From the NCBI RefSeq assembly GCF_030817655.1, contig NZ_JAUSZM010000003.1:3720001-3784000 (forward strand): DNA of 64,000 bases, read 5' to 3'. A program made the position numbers and the translations under genes. This DNA comes from Streptomyces sp. V4I2 (lineage in GTDB: Bacteria; Actinomycetota; Actinomycetes; Streptomycetales; Streptomycetaceae). The notes beneath the pieces were generated by a model that saw only the letters and a list, made by a program, of their open reading frames with translations, was not told the origin of the DNA and did not search any database. This document shows, piece by piece, positions 8,652-16,527 of the stretch (position 1 is the first letter of the stretch; each line of letters opens with the position of its first letter).

Positions 8652-9086
8652 TCAGCCCCGCACCAGCCAGTCGCCGCTCCCGATGGGCTTCCCGCGGGCG
8701 CGCAGGCGGGCGGCCACGGAGGGTGCGGCGACGTACACCCAGGCCCGGACGGTGCGCCCGCCGCCGTCGAGGGTCACCTCGCGCGCCACGCGTTCGTAGA
8801 GGCTGCGCGGGTCTCCCGGCGTGTACTCCTCCAGCCGGTCCAGCGCGACCAGCAACTCCCCGTACGCCTCGGGGAGTGCGGTAACGACTTCGCCGCGCAC
8901 CACTCCCCCGCGGTCGTCCGCGTACTCCTCCACGGCGTAGGGATAGCCCGGCCCTTCGTACAGCATCGCGCCGGTGAGCCGGCCCGGTTCCTCGGCGCGG
9001 ATACGTCCGCGCAGGAAGCGGTCGTGGTTGGGCTCGCCGGGGCGGAGGGTGCCGTAGACGAAGAAGGGCAGTTTCGGGGCGCTCAC
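8652..9086 (-). CDS. Gamma-glutamylcyclotransferase-like (GGCT/AIG2) protein
   Basis: A 144-residue single-domain protein with the family nucleotide-like loop VYGTLRPGEPNHD (residues 10-22), GAMLYEGPGYPYAV, the catalytic Glu region in LDRLEEYTPGDP, and a closing VYVAAP strand. The family releases 5-oxoproline from gamma-glutamyl amides, though many bacterial members have no known substrate. The ATG at 9086 is used; a longer frame upstream has no added domain. It converges with the GH36 gene at 15 bp. Confidence 0.82.
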   Translation of the reverse strand: MSAPKLPFFVYGTLRPGEPNHDRFLRGRIRAEEPGRLTGAMLYEGPGYPYAVEEYADDRGGVVRGEVVTALPEAYGELLVALDRLEEYTPGDPRSLYERVAREVTLDGGGRTVRAWVYVAAPSVAARLRARGKPIGSGDWLVRG

Positions 9087-9132
9087 AGAAACGATTCTCT
9101 CCTCTCACACACCTGCGCATCCGCGCCATAGA

Positions 9133-9146
9133 CATGACATGTCATG
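9133..9146. promoter_or_regulatory. Perfect 14-bp palindrome CATGACATGTCATG
   Basis: A perfect dyad (CATGACA/TGTCATG) about 90 bp upstream of the metalloprotease start. Likely regulator site for this secreted protease. A GCCC-TTTC-GGGC hairpin at about 9205-9216 lies just before the ribosome site and may form in the leader. Confidence 0.5.
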
Positions 9147-9233
9147 GCCACTTAAATCTTGGTCAAGATCCGCGCCACCCCCACGTTCCGCGCGCCCCTT
9201 AACGCCCTTTCGGGCGCCTTCCCGAGGAGACCG

Positions 9234-10883
9234 ATGAGCCGGATACGGCCGTACGTCCGAGGTTCCCGTCGTCTCACCACCGCCGGCGCTGCCGCCACCA
9301 CCGCCATCCTGCTGGCCGCCGCGCTCTCCCCCGCCGCCGGCGCGGCCGACCGGCCGAGCCGGGCCTCCGCGATCGAGAACGCGGCGTCGGTGCTCGCGGA
9401 CCGGGCCGCGGCGCTGGGGCTCACCGCCGCACAGGACACGACCGTCCGGGACGTCGTGGTGGACGCGGACGGCACGCAGCACGTCCGCTACGACCGCACG
9501 TACCGCCACATCCCCATCCTGGGCGGCGACTTCGTGGTCCACCTGTCGCCCGACGGCGGCTACCGCGGCGCCGACCGCGCCACCAGGAGCACGGTCTCGC
9601 TCGCGAGCGTCACCCCGAAGCTGTCCGCCCCGAAGGCCGCCGACCTCGCGGTGAACGCGCTGCGCGCCGCCCACCTCGGCGAAACCCTGCGGAGCATCAC
9701 CGCCAAGCCGCAGCTCGTCGTCGACGCCCTGCACGGCGCCCCGAAGCTGGCCTGGCAGACGAACGCCGTGGCGCAGGACTCCCTCGGCAACCCGACCGCC
9801 CGGACGATCCTGACGGACGCCGCCACAGGCACCCAGATCGACGCCTGGGACACCCTCGAGACGGCGTCGGGCGACGGCAAGTCCCTGTACGGCGGCACGG
9901 TTCCGCTGGAGACGACGCAGTCGGGATCGACGTACCAGCTGAAGGACGCGACGCGCGGGAACACGTACACCGGCGACGCGGCGAACCAGAACGACCTGTG
10001 CGTCCTGGGCATCTGCCTGAGCCGGGCCCCCTCGACGGTCTTCACCGACGCCGACAACCACTGGGGCACCGGCACGGACGCCGACCGCGCCTCGGCGGCG
10101 GTGGACGCGCAGTACGGCACGGACGTGACCTGGGACTACTACAAGAACGTCCACGGCCGCAACGGCATCGCGGGCGACGGCAAGGGCTCGTACAACCGCG
10201 TGCACTACGGCACCCGGTACAACAACGCCTTCTGGGACGACAGTTGCTTCTGCATGACATACGGGGACGGTGACGGCACGCAGCTCGGCCCGCTGGTCTC
10301 CCTCGACGTGGCGGGCCACGAGATGTCGCACGGCGTCACCTCCAAAACGGCGGCGCTGACGTACTCCGGCGAGTCCGGCGGCCTGAACGAGGCCACGTCC
10401 GACATCTTCGGCACGCTGGTGGAGTTCTACGCCGACAACGCGTCGGATCCGGGCGATTACCTGATCGGCGAGAAGATCGTCCGCTCCGGCTTCGGACGCG
10501 ACGCCCTGCGCTACATGGACAAGCCGTCCAAGGACGGCGCCTCCGCGGACTGCTGGACCCCGGCGGTGGGCGACCTCGACGTCCACTACTCGTCGGGGGT
10601 CGCCAACCACTTCGCGTACCTGCTGGCGGAGGGCAGCGGCGCCAAGACGGTGAACGGCGTCAGCCACAACTCGCCGACCTGCGACGGTTCTTCGGTCACC
10701 GGGATCGGGCGGGCCAAGCTGGGCGCGATCTGGTACCGGGCGTTGACCGTCTACATGACGTCGTCGACGGACTACGCCGGTGCGCGGACGGCGACGCTGA
10801 GCGCGGCGAAGGATCTGTACGGGGCGGGGAGCGCGGAGTACGGGGCGGTGGCCGCGGCGTGGAGTGCGGTGGGCGTGAGGTGA
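9234..10883 (+). CDS. Secreted M4 (thermolysin-like) metalloprotease
   Basis: A 549-residue preproprotein. The signal peptide ends about residue 36 (LLAAALSPAAGAA), followed by a propeptide with FTP/PepSY-like strands (HVRYDRTYRHIPILGGDFVV). The mature M4 domain follows, starting near ATRGNTYTGD. Zinc motif HEMSH is at residues 362-366 and the third ligand E386 lies in GGLNEATSD. The catalytic His segment is ANHFAYLLAEGSG. Expected to be exported and self-processed. The ATG at 9234 follows GAGGAGA at 4-6 nt; the upstream TTG at 9159 has no ribosome site. There is no C-terminal P domain or other extension. Confidence 0.93.
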   Translation: MSRIRPYVRGSRRLTTAGAAATTAILLAAALSPAAGAADRPSRASAIENAASVLADRAAALGLTAAQDTTVRDVVVDADGTQHVRYDRTYRHIPILGGDFVVHLSPDGGYRGADRATRSTVSLASVTPKLSAPKAADLAVNALRAAHLGETLRSITAKPQLVVDALHGAPKLAWQTNAVAQDSLGNPTARTILTDAATGTQIDAWDTLETASGDGKSLYGGTVPLETTQSGSTYQLKDATRGNTYTGDAANQNDLCVLGICLSRAPSTVFTDADNHWGTGTDADRASAAVDAQYGTDVTWDYYKNVHGRNGIAGDGKGSYNRVHYGTRYNNAFWDDSCFCMTYGDGDGTQLGPLVSLDVAGHEMSHGVTSKTAALTYSGESGGLNEATSDIFGTLVEFYADNASDPGDYLIGEKIVRSGFGRDALRYMDKPSKDGASADCWTPAVGDLDVHYSSGVANHFAYLLAEGSGAKTVNGVSHNSPTCDGSSVTGIGRAKLGAIWYRALTVYMTSSTDYAGARTATLSAAKDLYGAGSAEYGAVAAAWSAVGVR

Positions 10884-10903
10884 GTCGGGCTGACGCCTGA
10901 GGT

Positions 10904-10934
10904 GGCCGCCTCGGTTCTTCGGGCCGGGGCGGCC
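10904..10934. terminator. Bidirectional hairpin between protease and toxin-like gene
   Basis: GGCCGCC (10904-10910) and GGCGGCC (10928-10934) form a 7-bp perfect stem with partly paired inner bases, in a 68-bp convergent gap. Confidence 0.55.
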
Positions 10935-10951
10935 GTTGCCTTGCTTAAGCT

Positions 10952-11194
10952 TCAGAGTCCGGCGATGAGTCTGACGACCGTAACGGTGAGCACGGAACGG
11001 GACACGTAGTAGAGAACGATGGCGCCGAGGACGGTCGCTTCCCGACGGTCTCGCTCGCCTCTGACCGCAGTCGACCCATGACCGTACGGATCACGGCCGA
11101 TGGTCCGCACCATCGCGTCACGAAACGCCTCGCCGTTCCGCATCTTGGCCAGGGTGTCGTCGGCCGGCGGGGCGTAGGTGATGCGGAAGCTCAA
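10952..11194 (-). CDS. RelE/ParE-like toxin, small
   Basis: An 80-residue protein. The RelE/ParE fold is suggested by an N-terminal strand (SFRITYAPPADDTLAKM), a helix, and the typical C-terminal strand pair VLGAIVLYYVSRSVLTVTVVRLI. The start is TTG at 11194, which overlaps the TGA of the preceding antitoxin-like frame (TTGA), indicating tight translational coupling as in toxin-antitoxin operons. Family placement rests on fold pattern, not on an exact motif; catalytic residues are not obvious. It could be an mRNA interferase or a gyrase poison, or an inactive relative. Confidence 0.55.
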   Translation of the reverse strand: MSFRITYAPPADDTLAKMRNGEAFRDAMVRTIGRDPYGHGSTAVRGERDRREATVLGAIVLYYVSRSVLTVTVVRLIAGL

Positions 11195-11439
11195 GCGGCA
11201 CCCCGCCTCTCGGCCTCGTCCGCCGCCAGCCGCTCCAGGAGCGCGTCGGCCGCCGGGTCGGGGACGGCTTCGAGCATCCAGTGCCGCATGACGGCGTGGA
11301 TCTCATCCACTCCGGCCTCGTCGACGGCCTGGTCGAACTCCTCCCGCCGACCTTCCGGGAGGGCCGCTCGGATACCGGGAATGGTGTTGGGGACCTCGAC
11401 CTCGACGCCGTCGACGAAGGTCTTCAACGGTTCGGCCAT
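11191..11439 (-). CDS. DUF6247-like antitoxin, possible internal start inside larger frame
   Basis: An 82-residue acidic protein, MAEPLKTFVDGVEVEVPNT then IRAALPEGRREEFDQAVDEAG, resembling DUF6247 proteins that accompany small toxins. Its ATG at 11439 is preceded at 6 nt by a perfect AAGGAGG (11446-11452 on the plus strand as CCTCCTT). The frame, however, is continuous with the upstream ATPase gene, with no stop between. The sequence therefore supports either a separate antitoxin made by internal initiation or the C-terminal domain of a 237-residue fusion, or both. The toxin-like gene follows with a 4-bp overlap. Confidence 0.55.
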   Translation of the reverse strand: MAEPLKTFVDGVEVEVPNTIPGIRAALPEGRREEFDQAVDEAGVDEIHAVMRHWMLEAVPDPAADALLERLAADEAERRGAA

Positions 11440-11904
11440 CGTCATCCTCCTTGGTGGCGGGGCTTCGCTGCCGTCACCGTAGCGGGCCGACATTGCCTCC
11501 CGTACGACGTCCAGCTCACACCAGACGGCCTTGCCGACGGTCAGCTCGCAGACGCCCCAACGGTCGGCCACGTGTCCGACGATCAGGAGTCCGCGTCCGA
11601 ACATGTCATCGGCGGTCGCTTCGCGAAGGCTTGGCCGTAACTCCCCCTTCGGGTCGGACACGGAGATCCGCACGACGCGTTCCGTGAGAGTGAGTTCGAC
11701 GCGGAAGAGGCGGTCGCTCAGGCACCCGTGCAGTACGGCGTTGCCGCCCAGCTCGGAGACCAACAGGGCTGTATCTGCGGAGAGTTCGGGGTGACCCCAG
11801 TCCGTGAGGAGACGGTGGGCCCGGCGGCGGGCCAGGGTGACGCTCTTGGGGAGCGGGGTGTAGTCGAAGCGGTCGTAATGGAGGGGCTCTTCGGGGGCGA
11901 CCAT
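11191..11904 (-). CDS. Anti-sigma-like ATPase (HATPase_c_2) in frame with antitoxin domain
   Basis: A 237-residue reading frame. Residues 1 to about 150 are an RsbW/SpoIIAB-type ATP-binding domain: LVSELGGNAVLHG (N box), ISVSDPKGELRP (G1), DDMFGRGLLIVGHVADRWG (G2 loop). Such proteins bind sigma or anti-anti-sigma factors. Orphan members typically sit opposite Xre-DUF5753/DUF397 pairs in Streptomyces, as here. Residues after about 155 belong to the DUF6247-like domain described separately. The ATG at 11904 has GGAGGTGA at 6 nt. The usual orphan ATPase is about 140-170 residues, so the C-terminal extension is unusual. Divergent from the Xre gene. Confidence 0.75.
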   Translation of the reverse strand: MVAPEEPLHYDRFDYTPLPKSVTLARRRAHRLLTDWGHPELSADTALLVSELGGNAVLHGCLSDRLFRVELTLTERVVRISVSDPKGELRPSLREATADDMFGRGLLIVGHVADRWGVCELTVGKAVWCELDVVREAMSARYGDGSEAPPPRRMTMAEPLKTFVDGVEVEVPNTIPGIRAALPEGRREEFDQAVDEAGVDEIHAVMRHWMLEAVPDPAADALLERLAADEAERRGAA

Positions 11905-11952
11905 GTCGCTCACCTCCGGGCAGGGGCGGACGGCGACCAACTGACGCCGTTC

Positions 11953-11967
11953 TGTGAACCGTTCACA
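11953..11967. promoter_or_regulatory. Operator-like dyad TGTGAAC-C-GTTCACA
   Basis: Perfect 7-bp arms with one central base, between the ATPase and the Xre gene. Its place in the shared 187-bp divergent region suggests autoregulation by the Xre protein. Confidence 0.55.
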
Positions 11968-12091
11968 ACGGAAGGTAGCGAGAGGGGCACGCATGGTTCA
12001 ACCTCTTCCCGGAAGATATCCACCGTCCGTGTTGCGAGTGACGCTCAGCGCCCATCAAACTGACCCCGCGCAGGTTCGAAGGAGCGACCAA

Positions 12092-12979
12092 GTGACAACA
12101 GGTCAGGCACGGCAGGGCAACAGCACGTCCAGCGTTCTGGGGCGCAGACTGGGCACCGAACTCCTCAGGTTGCGTACAACGGCGGGACTTACACAGCCCC
12201 AGGCCGCGAAGGTGCTCTCCGCCTCGACGGCAAAGGTCGCCAAAATGGAGGGCGGCTGGGTGCCCATGCGCGACCCGGACATCCGCGCACTGTGCGAGGC
12301 GTACGAGATCCACGACCCCGGCGTCGTCGGCGGGCTTCTGGAGCTGGCCAGAGTCGACCGCGAGCGCCGTAAAGCGAAGGGGTGGTGGGATGACTACGCC
12401 CTCAACGGGGTCATGCAGGAGTACGTCGCACTCGAGAGTGGGGCAACGGCGGTCAAGGCGTGGCAGCCGGCGTTCATCCCCGGTTTGCTGCAAACCCCGG
12501 ACTACGCAAGGGCCTTGAGGGGCGGCCCGATCACTTCTGTGGCCATGAAGCGGCAGCCGGACGACGAGTTCATCGCTGCTCGGATCGCGCGGCAGCAGCG
12601 TCTGTCCGGTGACACTCCACTCCTCCTGCGAACGGTGATCTACGAGGCGGTTCTCCGCAACTTTCCCGGTGGGGCGGAAACCGCTCGCGGCCAGTTCGAC
12701 CAACTGTTCCGACTGTCCGACCTGCCCAACGTCACCATCCAGGTCTTCCCCTTCAACGCGGGCACGCACTTCGGCTTGAACGGCTCGTTCAACATCCTCT
12801 CGTTCACCGAGCCCGGAGCCATGGACATCGTGTACGTCGAGGCCCCTTTCGCCCAGAAATGGGTAGAAGGCGGAGACGGCGCCGCAGCCTACGATGAGCT
12901 GTTCGAAAAGATCGCCGAACGGTCCCTCGGCGAGCGGGAGTCCGTCTCGTTCCTCCACAAGCTCCGGAAGGAACTCTGA
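12092..12979 (+). CDS. Xre-family regulator with DUF5753 (WhiJ/Scr1-like)
   Basis: A 295-residue protein. The N-terminal helix-turn-helix (about residues 17-70: GRRLGTELLRLRTTAGLTQ ... AKVLSASTAKVAKMEGG) is followed by DUF5753 (about 105-290: YVALESGATAVKAWQPAFIPGLLQT, TVIYEAVLRNFPGG, LPNVTIQVFPFNAG, DIVYVEAPFAQKWVEG). The start is GTG at 12092 with AAGGAG at 7 nt. The DUF397 gene follows after 3 bp. Such pairs affect development, antibiotic production and stress in Streptomyces, and some behave like toxin-antitoxin modules. The divergent ATPase is the usual third member. Confidence 0.88.
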   Translation: MTTGQARQGNSTSSVLGRRLGTELLRLRTTAGLTQPQAAKVLSASTAKVAKMEGGWVPMRDPDIRALCEAYEIHDPGVVGGLLELARVDRERRKAKGWWDDYALNGVMQEYVALESGATAVKAWQPAFIPGLLQTPDYARALRGGPITSVAMKRQPDDEFIAARIARQQRLSGDTPLLLRTVIYEAVLRNFPGGAETARGQFDQLFRLSDLPNVTIQVFPFNAGTHFGLNGSFNILSFTEPGAMDIVYVEAPFAQKWVEGGDGAAAYDELFEKIAERSLGERESVSFLHKLRKEL

Positions 12980-12982
12980 GCC

Positions 12983-13189
12983 ATGACCGAGTTCGAGTAC
13001 CGCAAGTCCAGTTACAGCGACCCCGAGGCAGAGTGCGTCGAAATAGCCACCAACATCCCGACCGTCATCGCCATACGCGACTCCAAGAACCCCTGTGGCT
13101 CACACCTCCGCATTCACCCCACGGTGTGGTCGGCCTTCCAGGCGTTGCTCACGCACGATGCTTTGAGCCAAGCGACGCGTCGCTCCTGA
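12983..13189 (+). CDS. DUF397 protein
   Basis: A 68-residue protein with the DUF397 pattern: YRKSSYSDPEAECVEIA, then IAIRDSKNP, then a C-terminal W-containing helix (TVWSAFQALL). It starts 3 bp after the Xre stop and is co-transcribed with it. DUF397 proteins bind or modulate the paired Xre regulator. The tail SQATRRS is longer than the common end at the Trp helix. Confidence 0.88.
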   Translation: MTEFEYRKSSYSDPEAECVEIATNIPTVIAIRDSKNPCGSHLRIHPTVWSAFQALLTHDALSQATRRS

Positions 13190-13419
13190 GGTTTTGGGTC
13201 CCGCGGCTTAAGTCCGGCATCCAGATAGGCGTCGGTCTGCGAGCATCGGAACGCTGTCGCGCTCACAGATCCGGAAAACCGGTGTGTGCAGGCACGCGGT
13301 CAGGTCGTACGGACTGCCCGGCAGCGCGGATAAGACCCATAGCAGCCGACCAAATCAATTGATCACCACCTGCACGTTACCCCGCGCTGCCAGTGCCCGT
13401 GAGGTAGCCTGCCCAGCCG

Positions 13420-13590
13420 TCACTGAGCCCTTTCAGCGGGGCTGCTCCAGGGTGAGGACGTCTGCGGGAGTTGACGACACTCGATTCGTGCTGCACACGC
13501 TCTTCGGACGATGCGCCAGGACCTCGGACGGCGCGCCTGCCCCGCTCCACCGGAACTCGCGCTGCGGAGAACTCGCGGTTGACCATGCGC
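13420..13590 (-). pseudogene. IS5-type element end and transposase 3' relic
   Basis: The minus strand reads MVNREFSAARVPVERG and, after frameshifts, SWRIVRRAC and SSTPADVLTLEQPR then stop. Each piece matches the C-terminus of the intact transposase at 16641-17393 (TVNRALSAARAPIERG, CWRIFRKARC, SSIAAAVLTLERQR). TCACTGAGCCCTTTCAGCG at 13420-13438 matches that element's terminal repeat. It is a decayed element end, opposite in orientation to the intact copy, with the STAND gene between them. Confidence 0.75.
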
Positions 13591-13794
13591 CCGGCCGGAG
13601 ATCTTGACAGTGTCTCAGTTAACGACCGCTGTGCCGTGAACTTCTGGCAGGGAGCCGCGAGGAGCATCATTGATGGCCATTGGAAGAGCGGCCAGGTGCC
13701 GTTTGGCGGCGTTCTGGGCATGACTGATGTCGGGGCGGCGGTGGCGCGTTGGGGGACGGCGCGGCTGCTACGGCGGAGGACCGGGGGGCGGTCG

Positions 13795-16491
13795 ATGACG
13801 GTCGAGGAGCTCGTGGCGGCAGCGGTCGCCTTGGCGATCGTGTCTGCGAAGAGGCTGGGTGCCGGTCTGGCGAATCGCGCGATTGAGGGTGTGGAGCAGT
13901 CGGTAGCCGACCGGCTGGGGCGGCTGTACCGGTGGGTCGCCGGACGGCTGCCCGGTGAGGAGGGAGCGGTTCTGGTCGATGAGGCGGGCCGTTCTCCGGC
14001 TGCACAGGCTCTGCTGCGACGGCGGCTGGTACTGGCTCTGGGTGAGGATCCCGCAGGCGTTGAGGAGCTGCGGGTGCTGCTGTCGCCGCACGCGCCGGTC
14101 CTCGCCCATGGCGATTTCCTTCTCCCGGAATCGTCCGGCATCCCGCGTCAGCTGCCGCTGGCGGTGGCGGATTTCACCGGTCGCGGCCAGGAGTTGGCGC
14201 AGCTGGTGGAGGCTGCTGAGCGCGCGGGCGGGGGCAGGGTGTGCCTGGTGCACGGTCCGGGCGGGATCGGCAAGACGGCTGTCGTGGTGCAGGCTGCTCA
14301 TCGACTGATGCCGTCTTTCCCCGACGGCCAGCTCTTCGTCGACCTGAACGGGGTGGAGGAACGTCCTGCTGCCGTGGGCGAGGTCCTGTCTGACTTCCTG
14401 GTGGCTCTGGGAGTACCGCGCGGACGAATTCCCGATGACGAGGCCGGACGGACACGGCAGTTCCGTACGGAGTTGGCCGACCGGCGTGTCCTGATCGTCC
14501 TGGACAACGCGGCCTGTGAACAGCAGGTGGGTGCGCTAATGCCGGGTGGGTCTTCGTGCGCTGTCCTGATCACCAGCCGCCAGTGCCTTGCCACGCTGGC
14601 CGTGGATGAGCGCGTCGCATTGCCGGGGCTGGACGAGGGTACCGCCTGGGATCTGTTGAGACGGATCGGCGGCGGGGACCGGGTGGACGAGGACCCCGAA
14701 GCAGGTCGCGACGTGGTCCGTCTGTGCGGCGGGCTGCCGCTGGCCCTGCGCATCGCGGGAGCGCGGCTGGCCACGTTTCCCGCCCGTACTGTGGGCTCCT
14801 TCGCCCGCGATCTCGCTGACGACTACCGGCGGCTGGATGTGCTGAGCCTGGGCGAGCGCAGCGTGCGCGCGGTCTTCCGCGCCGGTTATCAGGCGCTCCC
14901 GTCGTTGCAGCAGCGTGCGTTCAGGCTGTTGTCGGCCCTGGACACTCCCGACCTGCCAGCCTGGGCGCTGTCGCCTTTGCTGGACGTGGACGCCGATGCG
15001 GCCGACGCGTGCCTGGAGGGACTGCTGCTGGCGCATCTCGTGCAGGCTCGCCGCGGCGACGCAGACAGCCAGCGCATCGTGCTGCACGATCTCTCGCGCG
15101 GCTTCTCCAAGGAGCGAGTGGCCGAGCAGCCGGCGGACGAGTCCGACAGCGCCGTGCGGCGTCTGCTGGGTGCCCTCCTAAGCGCGGCCGACGCAGCCGA
15201 CGCGCAGTTACGGCCGGCCGGTGCTCGGCACAGCGGCCGTGACGGGGCGGTCCGCCGTCCGCCGCCGGACGACGCTGTGGCGGGTGATGTGTGGGAGGCC
15301 GTCGAGTGGTTCGAAGCCGAACGTGTGGTGCTGGTGGCAGCTGTCGCCCATGCTCACGCTCGCGGGTGGTGGGAGCTGTGCTGGGAGATCACCGACGCGA
15401 TGAGTATCGCTCTTGAGCATCAGTGGCGCTGGGACATCAGCAGCCAGGTCCATGAGCTTGCTCTGGACGCGGCCGACCGTCTGGGGGATGGCGGGGCCCG
15501 TGCCGCGCTGCTGCGCAACCTCGGCGAAGCCTTGCGTGACGGCGGCCGTGACGTGGGCAGGGCCGCAGAGTGCTTCAGCGAAGCAATCGCTCTCTTCCAC
15601 AGCTCGGGCGACGCACACGGCGAAAGCGACGCCCTGGGCAACCTGGGAATCCTGCAACGCCAGCAGGGCGAGCTGCGGGAAGCGGCGCGAACGCTCACCG
15701 CGGCCGAGAGTCTCTTCAGGGCCCTGCCGCTTGACCGCGGACTGGCCTGGACCCTGAGGGAAAGGGCGGTGATCAGCCGACACCACGCTCACTACACCGA
15801 AGCCCTCGCCCAACTCGACGAAGCACAGGCCCTGTTCGCCGCCAACGAGGAAACCCGCGGTGTCGGCTGGATCCTGCGCACCCGCGCCGACACCGAGAAG
15901 GAGAGCACGATGGGCGGCTGCCCACTCCCTCACCGCTGGTACACAGGCCCCTGGCCCGGGTTCCACGTCACAAGCCGTCCCGCAAAGGATCCACGGTGGG
16001 CCGCGGCCCGCACCCACTACGAGCACGGTGCTCAGGCCCTGCACGCTGTCCGGGACCACCGCGGGCACACCTGGGCCACCCTGGGGCTGGCCGACATGGC
16101 GTTCTACGAGGGCGACCACACCGCCGCCGAACTGATCAGCCGCGCGCTTCAGGAGACCGACGCCTGCGGCGACCATCGAGGCCGCAGCAGAGCACTGACC
16201 GTGCAAGCCCTGCTGCACGCCGAGGCAAACCGCCTCAGCAACGCCATCATGCTGGCAGAACAAGCCCTCGCTGGCCCCCACGACCACGTCGGCGCCGCTC
16301 AGGCCAGCTTCCGCCTTGCCCGTCTCTACGGCGCCGCTGGCCGGCATCACGACGTCCTCCACACCCTCCAGCAGTCCCGAACCCATTACCACGCCGCCGG
16401 CATGCCCTTCCCCGATCTTGCCGACACCGAGCTCTGCAGGACACTCATTCGCCCCGTGCCTCGCGCGAGTCGCTTCCGCCGCCATCAGTGA
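13795..16491 (+). CDS. STAND NTPase (NB-ARC) with TPR repeats
   Basis: An 898-residue protein. Residues 1-110 are a helical N-terminal domain of unknown type starting with a hydrophobic helix (VEELVAAAVALAIVSAKRLG). The NB-ARC domain follows: Walker A HGPGGIGKT at about 153-161, Walker B VLIVLDN at 232-238, sensor LITSR, and the CGGLPLAL (GLPL) motif. A winged-helix segment then includes LHDLSRGFSKE. From about 500 to the end are TPR-like repeats (LGEALRDGGRDVGRAAECF, LGNLGILQRQQGELREAARTL, LGLADMAFYEGDHTAAE). The family oligomerises on ligand binding and signals through its N-terminal domain. It may be AfsR-like regulation without a DNA-binding domain, or defence. ATG 13720 is an alternative start; neither has a strong ribosome site. 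A TTGACA at 13604-13609 may be a -35. Confidence 0.8.
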   Translation: MTVEELVAAAVALAIVSAKRLGAGLANRAIEGVEQSVADRLGRLYRWVAGRLPGEEGAVLVDEAGRSPAAQALLRRRLVLALGEDPAGVEELRVLLSPHAPVLAHGDFLLPESSGIPRQLPLAVADFTGRGQELAQLVEAAERAGGGRVCLVHGPGGIGKTAVVVQAAHRLMPSFPDGQLFVDLNGVEERPAAVGEVLSDFLVALGVPRGRIPDDEAGRTRQFRTELADRRVLIVLDNAACEQQVGALMPGGSSCAVLITSRQCLATLAVDERVALPGLDEGTAWDLLRRIGGGDRVDEDPEAGRDVVRLCGGLPLALRIAGARLATFPARTVGSFARDLADDYRRLDVLSLGERSVRAVFRAGYQALPSLQQRAFRLLSALDTPDLPAWALSPLLDVDADAADACLEGLLLAHLVQARRGDADSQRIVLHDLSRGFSKERVAEQPADESDSAVRRLLGALLSAADAADAQLRPAGARHSGRDGAVRRPPPDDAVAGDVWEAVEWFEAERVVLVAAVAHAHARGWWELCWEITDAMSIALEHQWRWDISSQVHELALDAADRLGDGGARAALLRNLGEALRDGGRDVGRAAECFSEAIALFHSSGDAHGESDALGNLGILQRQQGELREAARTLTAAESLFRALPLDRGLAWTLRERAVISRHHAHYTEALAQLDEAQALFAANEETRGVGWILRTRADTEKESTMGGCPLPHRWYTGPWPGFHVTSRPAKDPRWAAARTHYEHGAQALHAVRDHRGHTWATLGLADMAFYEGDHTAAELISRALQETDACGDHRGRSRALTVQALLHAEANRLSNAIMLAEQALAGPHDHVGAAQASFRLARLYGAAGRHHDVLHTLQQSRTHYHAAGMPFPDLADTELCRTLIRPVPRASRFRRHQ

Positions 16492-16527
16492 TTCCTGCGG
16501 CTTGACAGATCGCATTAGGAATCAGTG
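16486..16527 (+). terminator. Hairpin overlapping STAND stop codon and the IS left end
   Basis: CAGTGATTCCT (16486-16496) and AGGAATCAGTG (16517-16527) form 11-bp arms with one mismatch and a 20-nt loop. Possible terminator, but its right arm coincides with the IS left terminal repeat, so it may be an insertion artefact. Confidence 0.4.

Noticed and set aside
13471..13794. Longer N-terminus for the STAND NTPase
   Set aside because: Its first 40 codons run through the antisense IS5-type relic, so the open frame there is accidental; only the ATG at 13720 remains a credible alternative.
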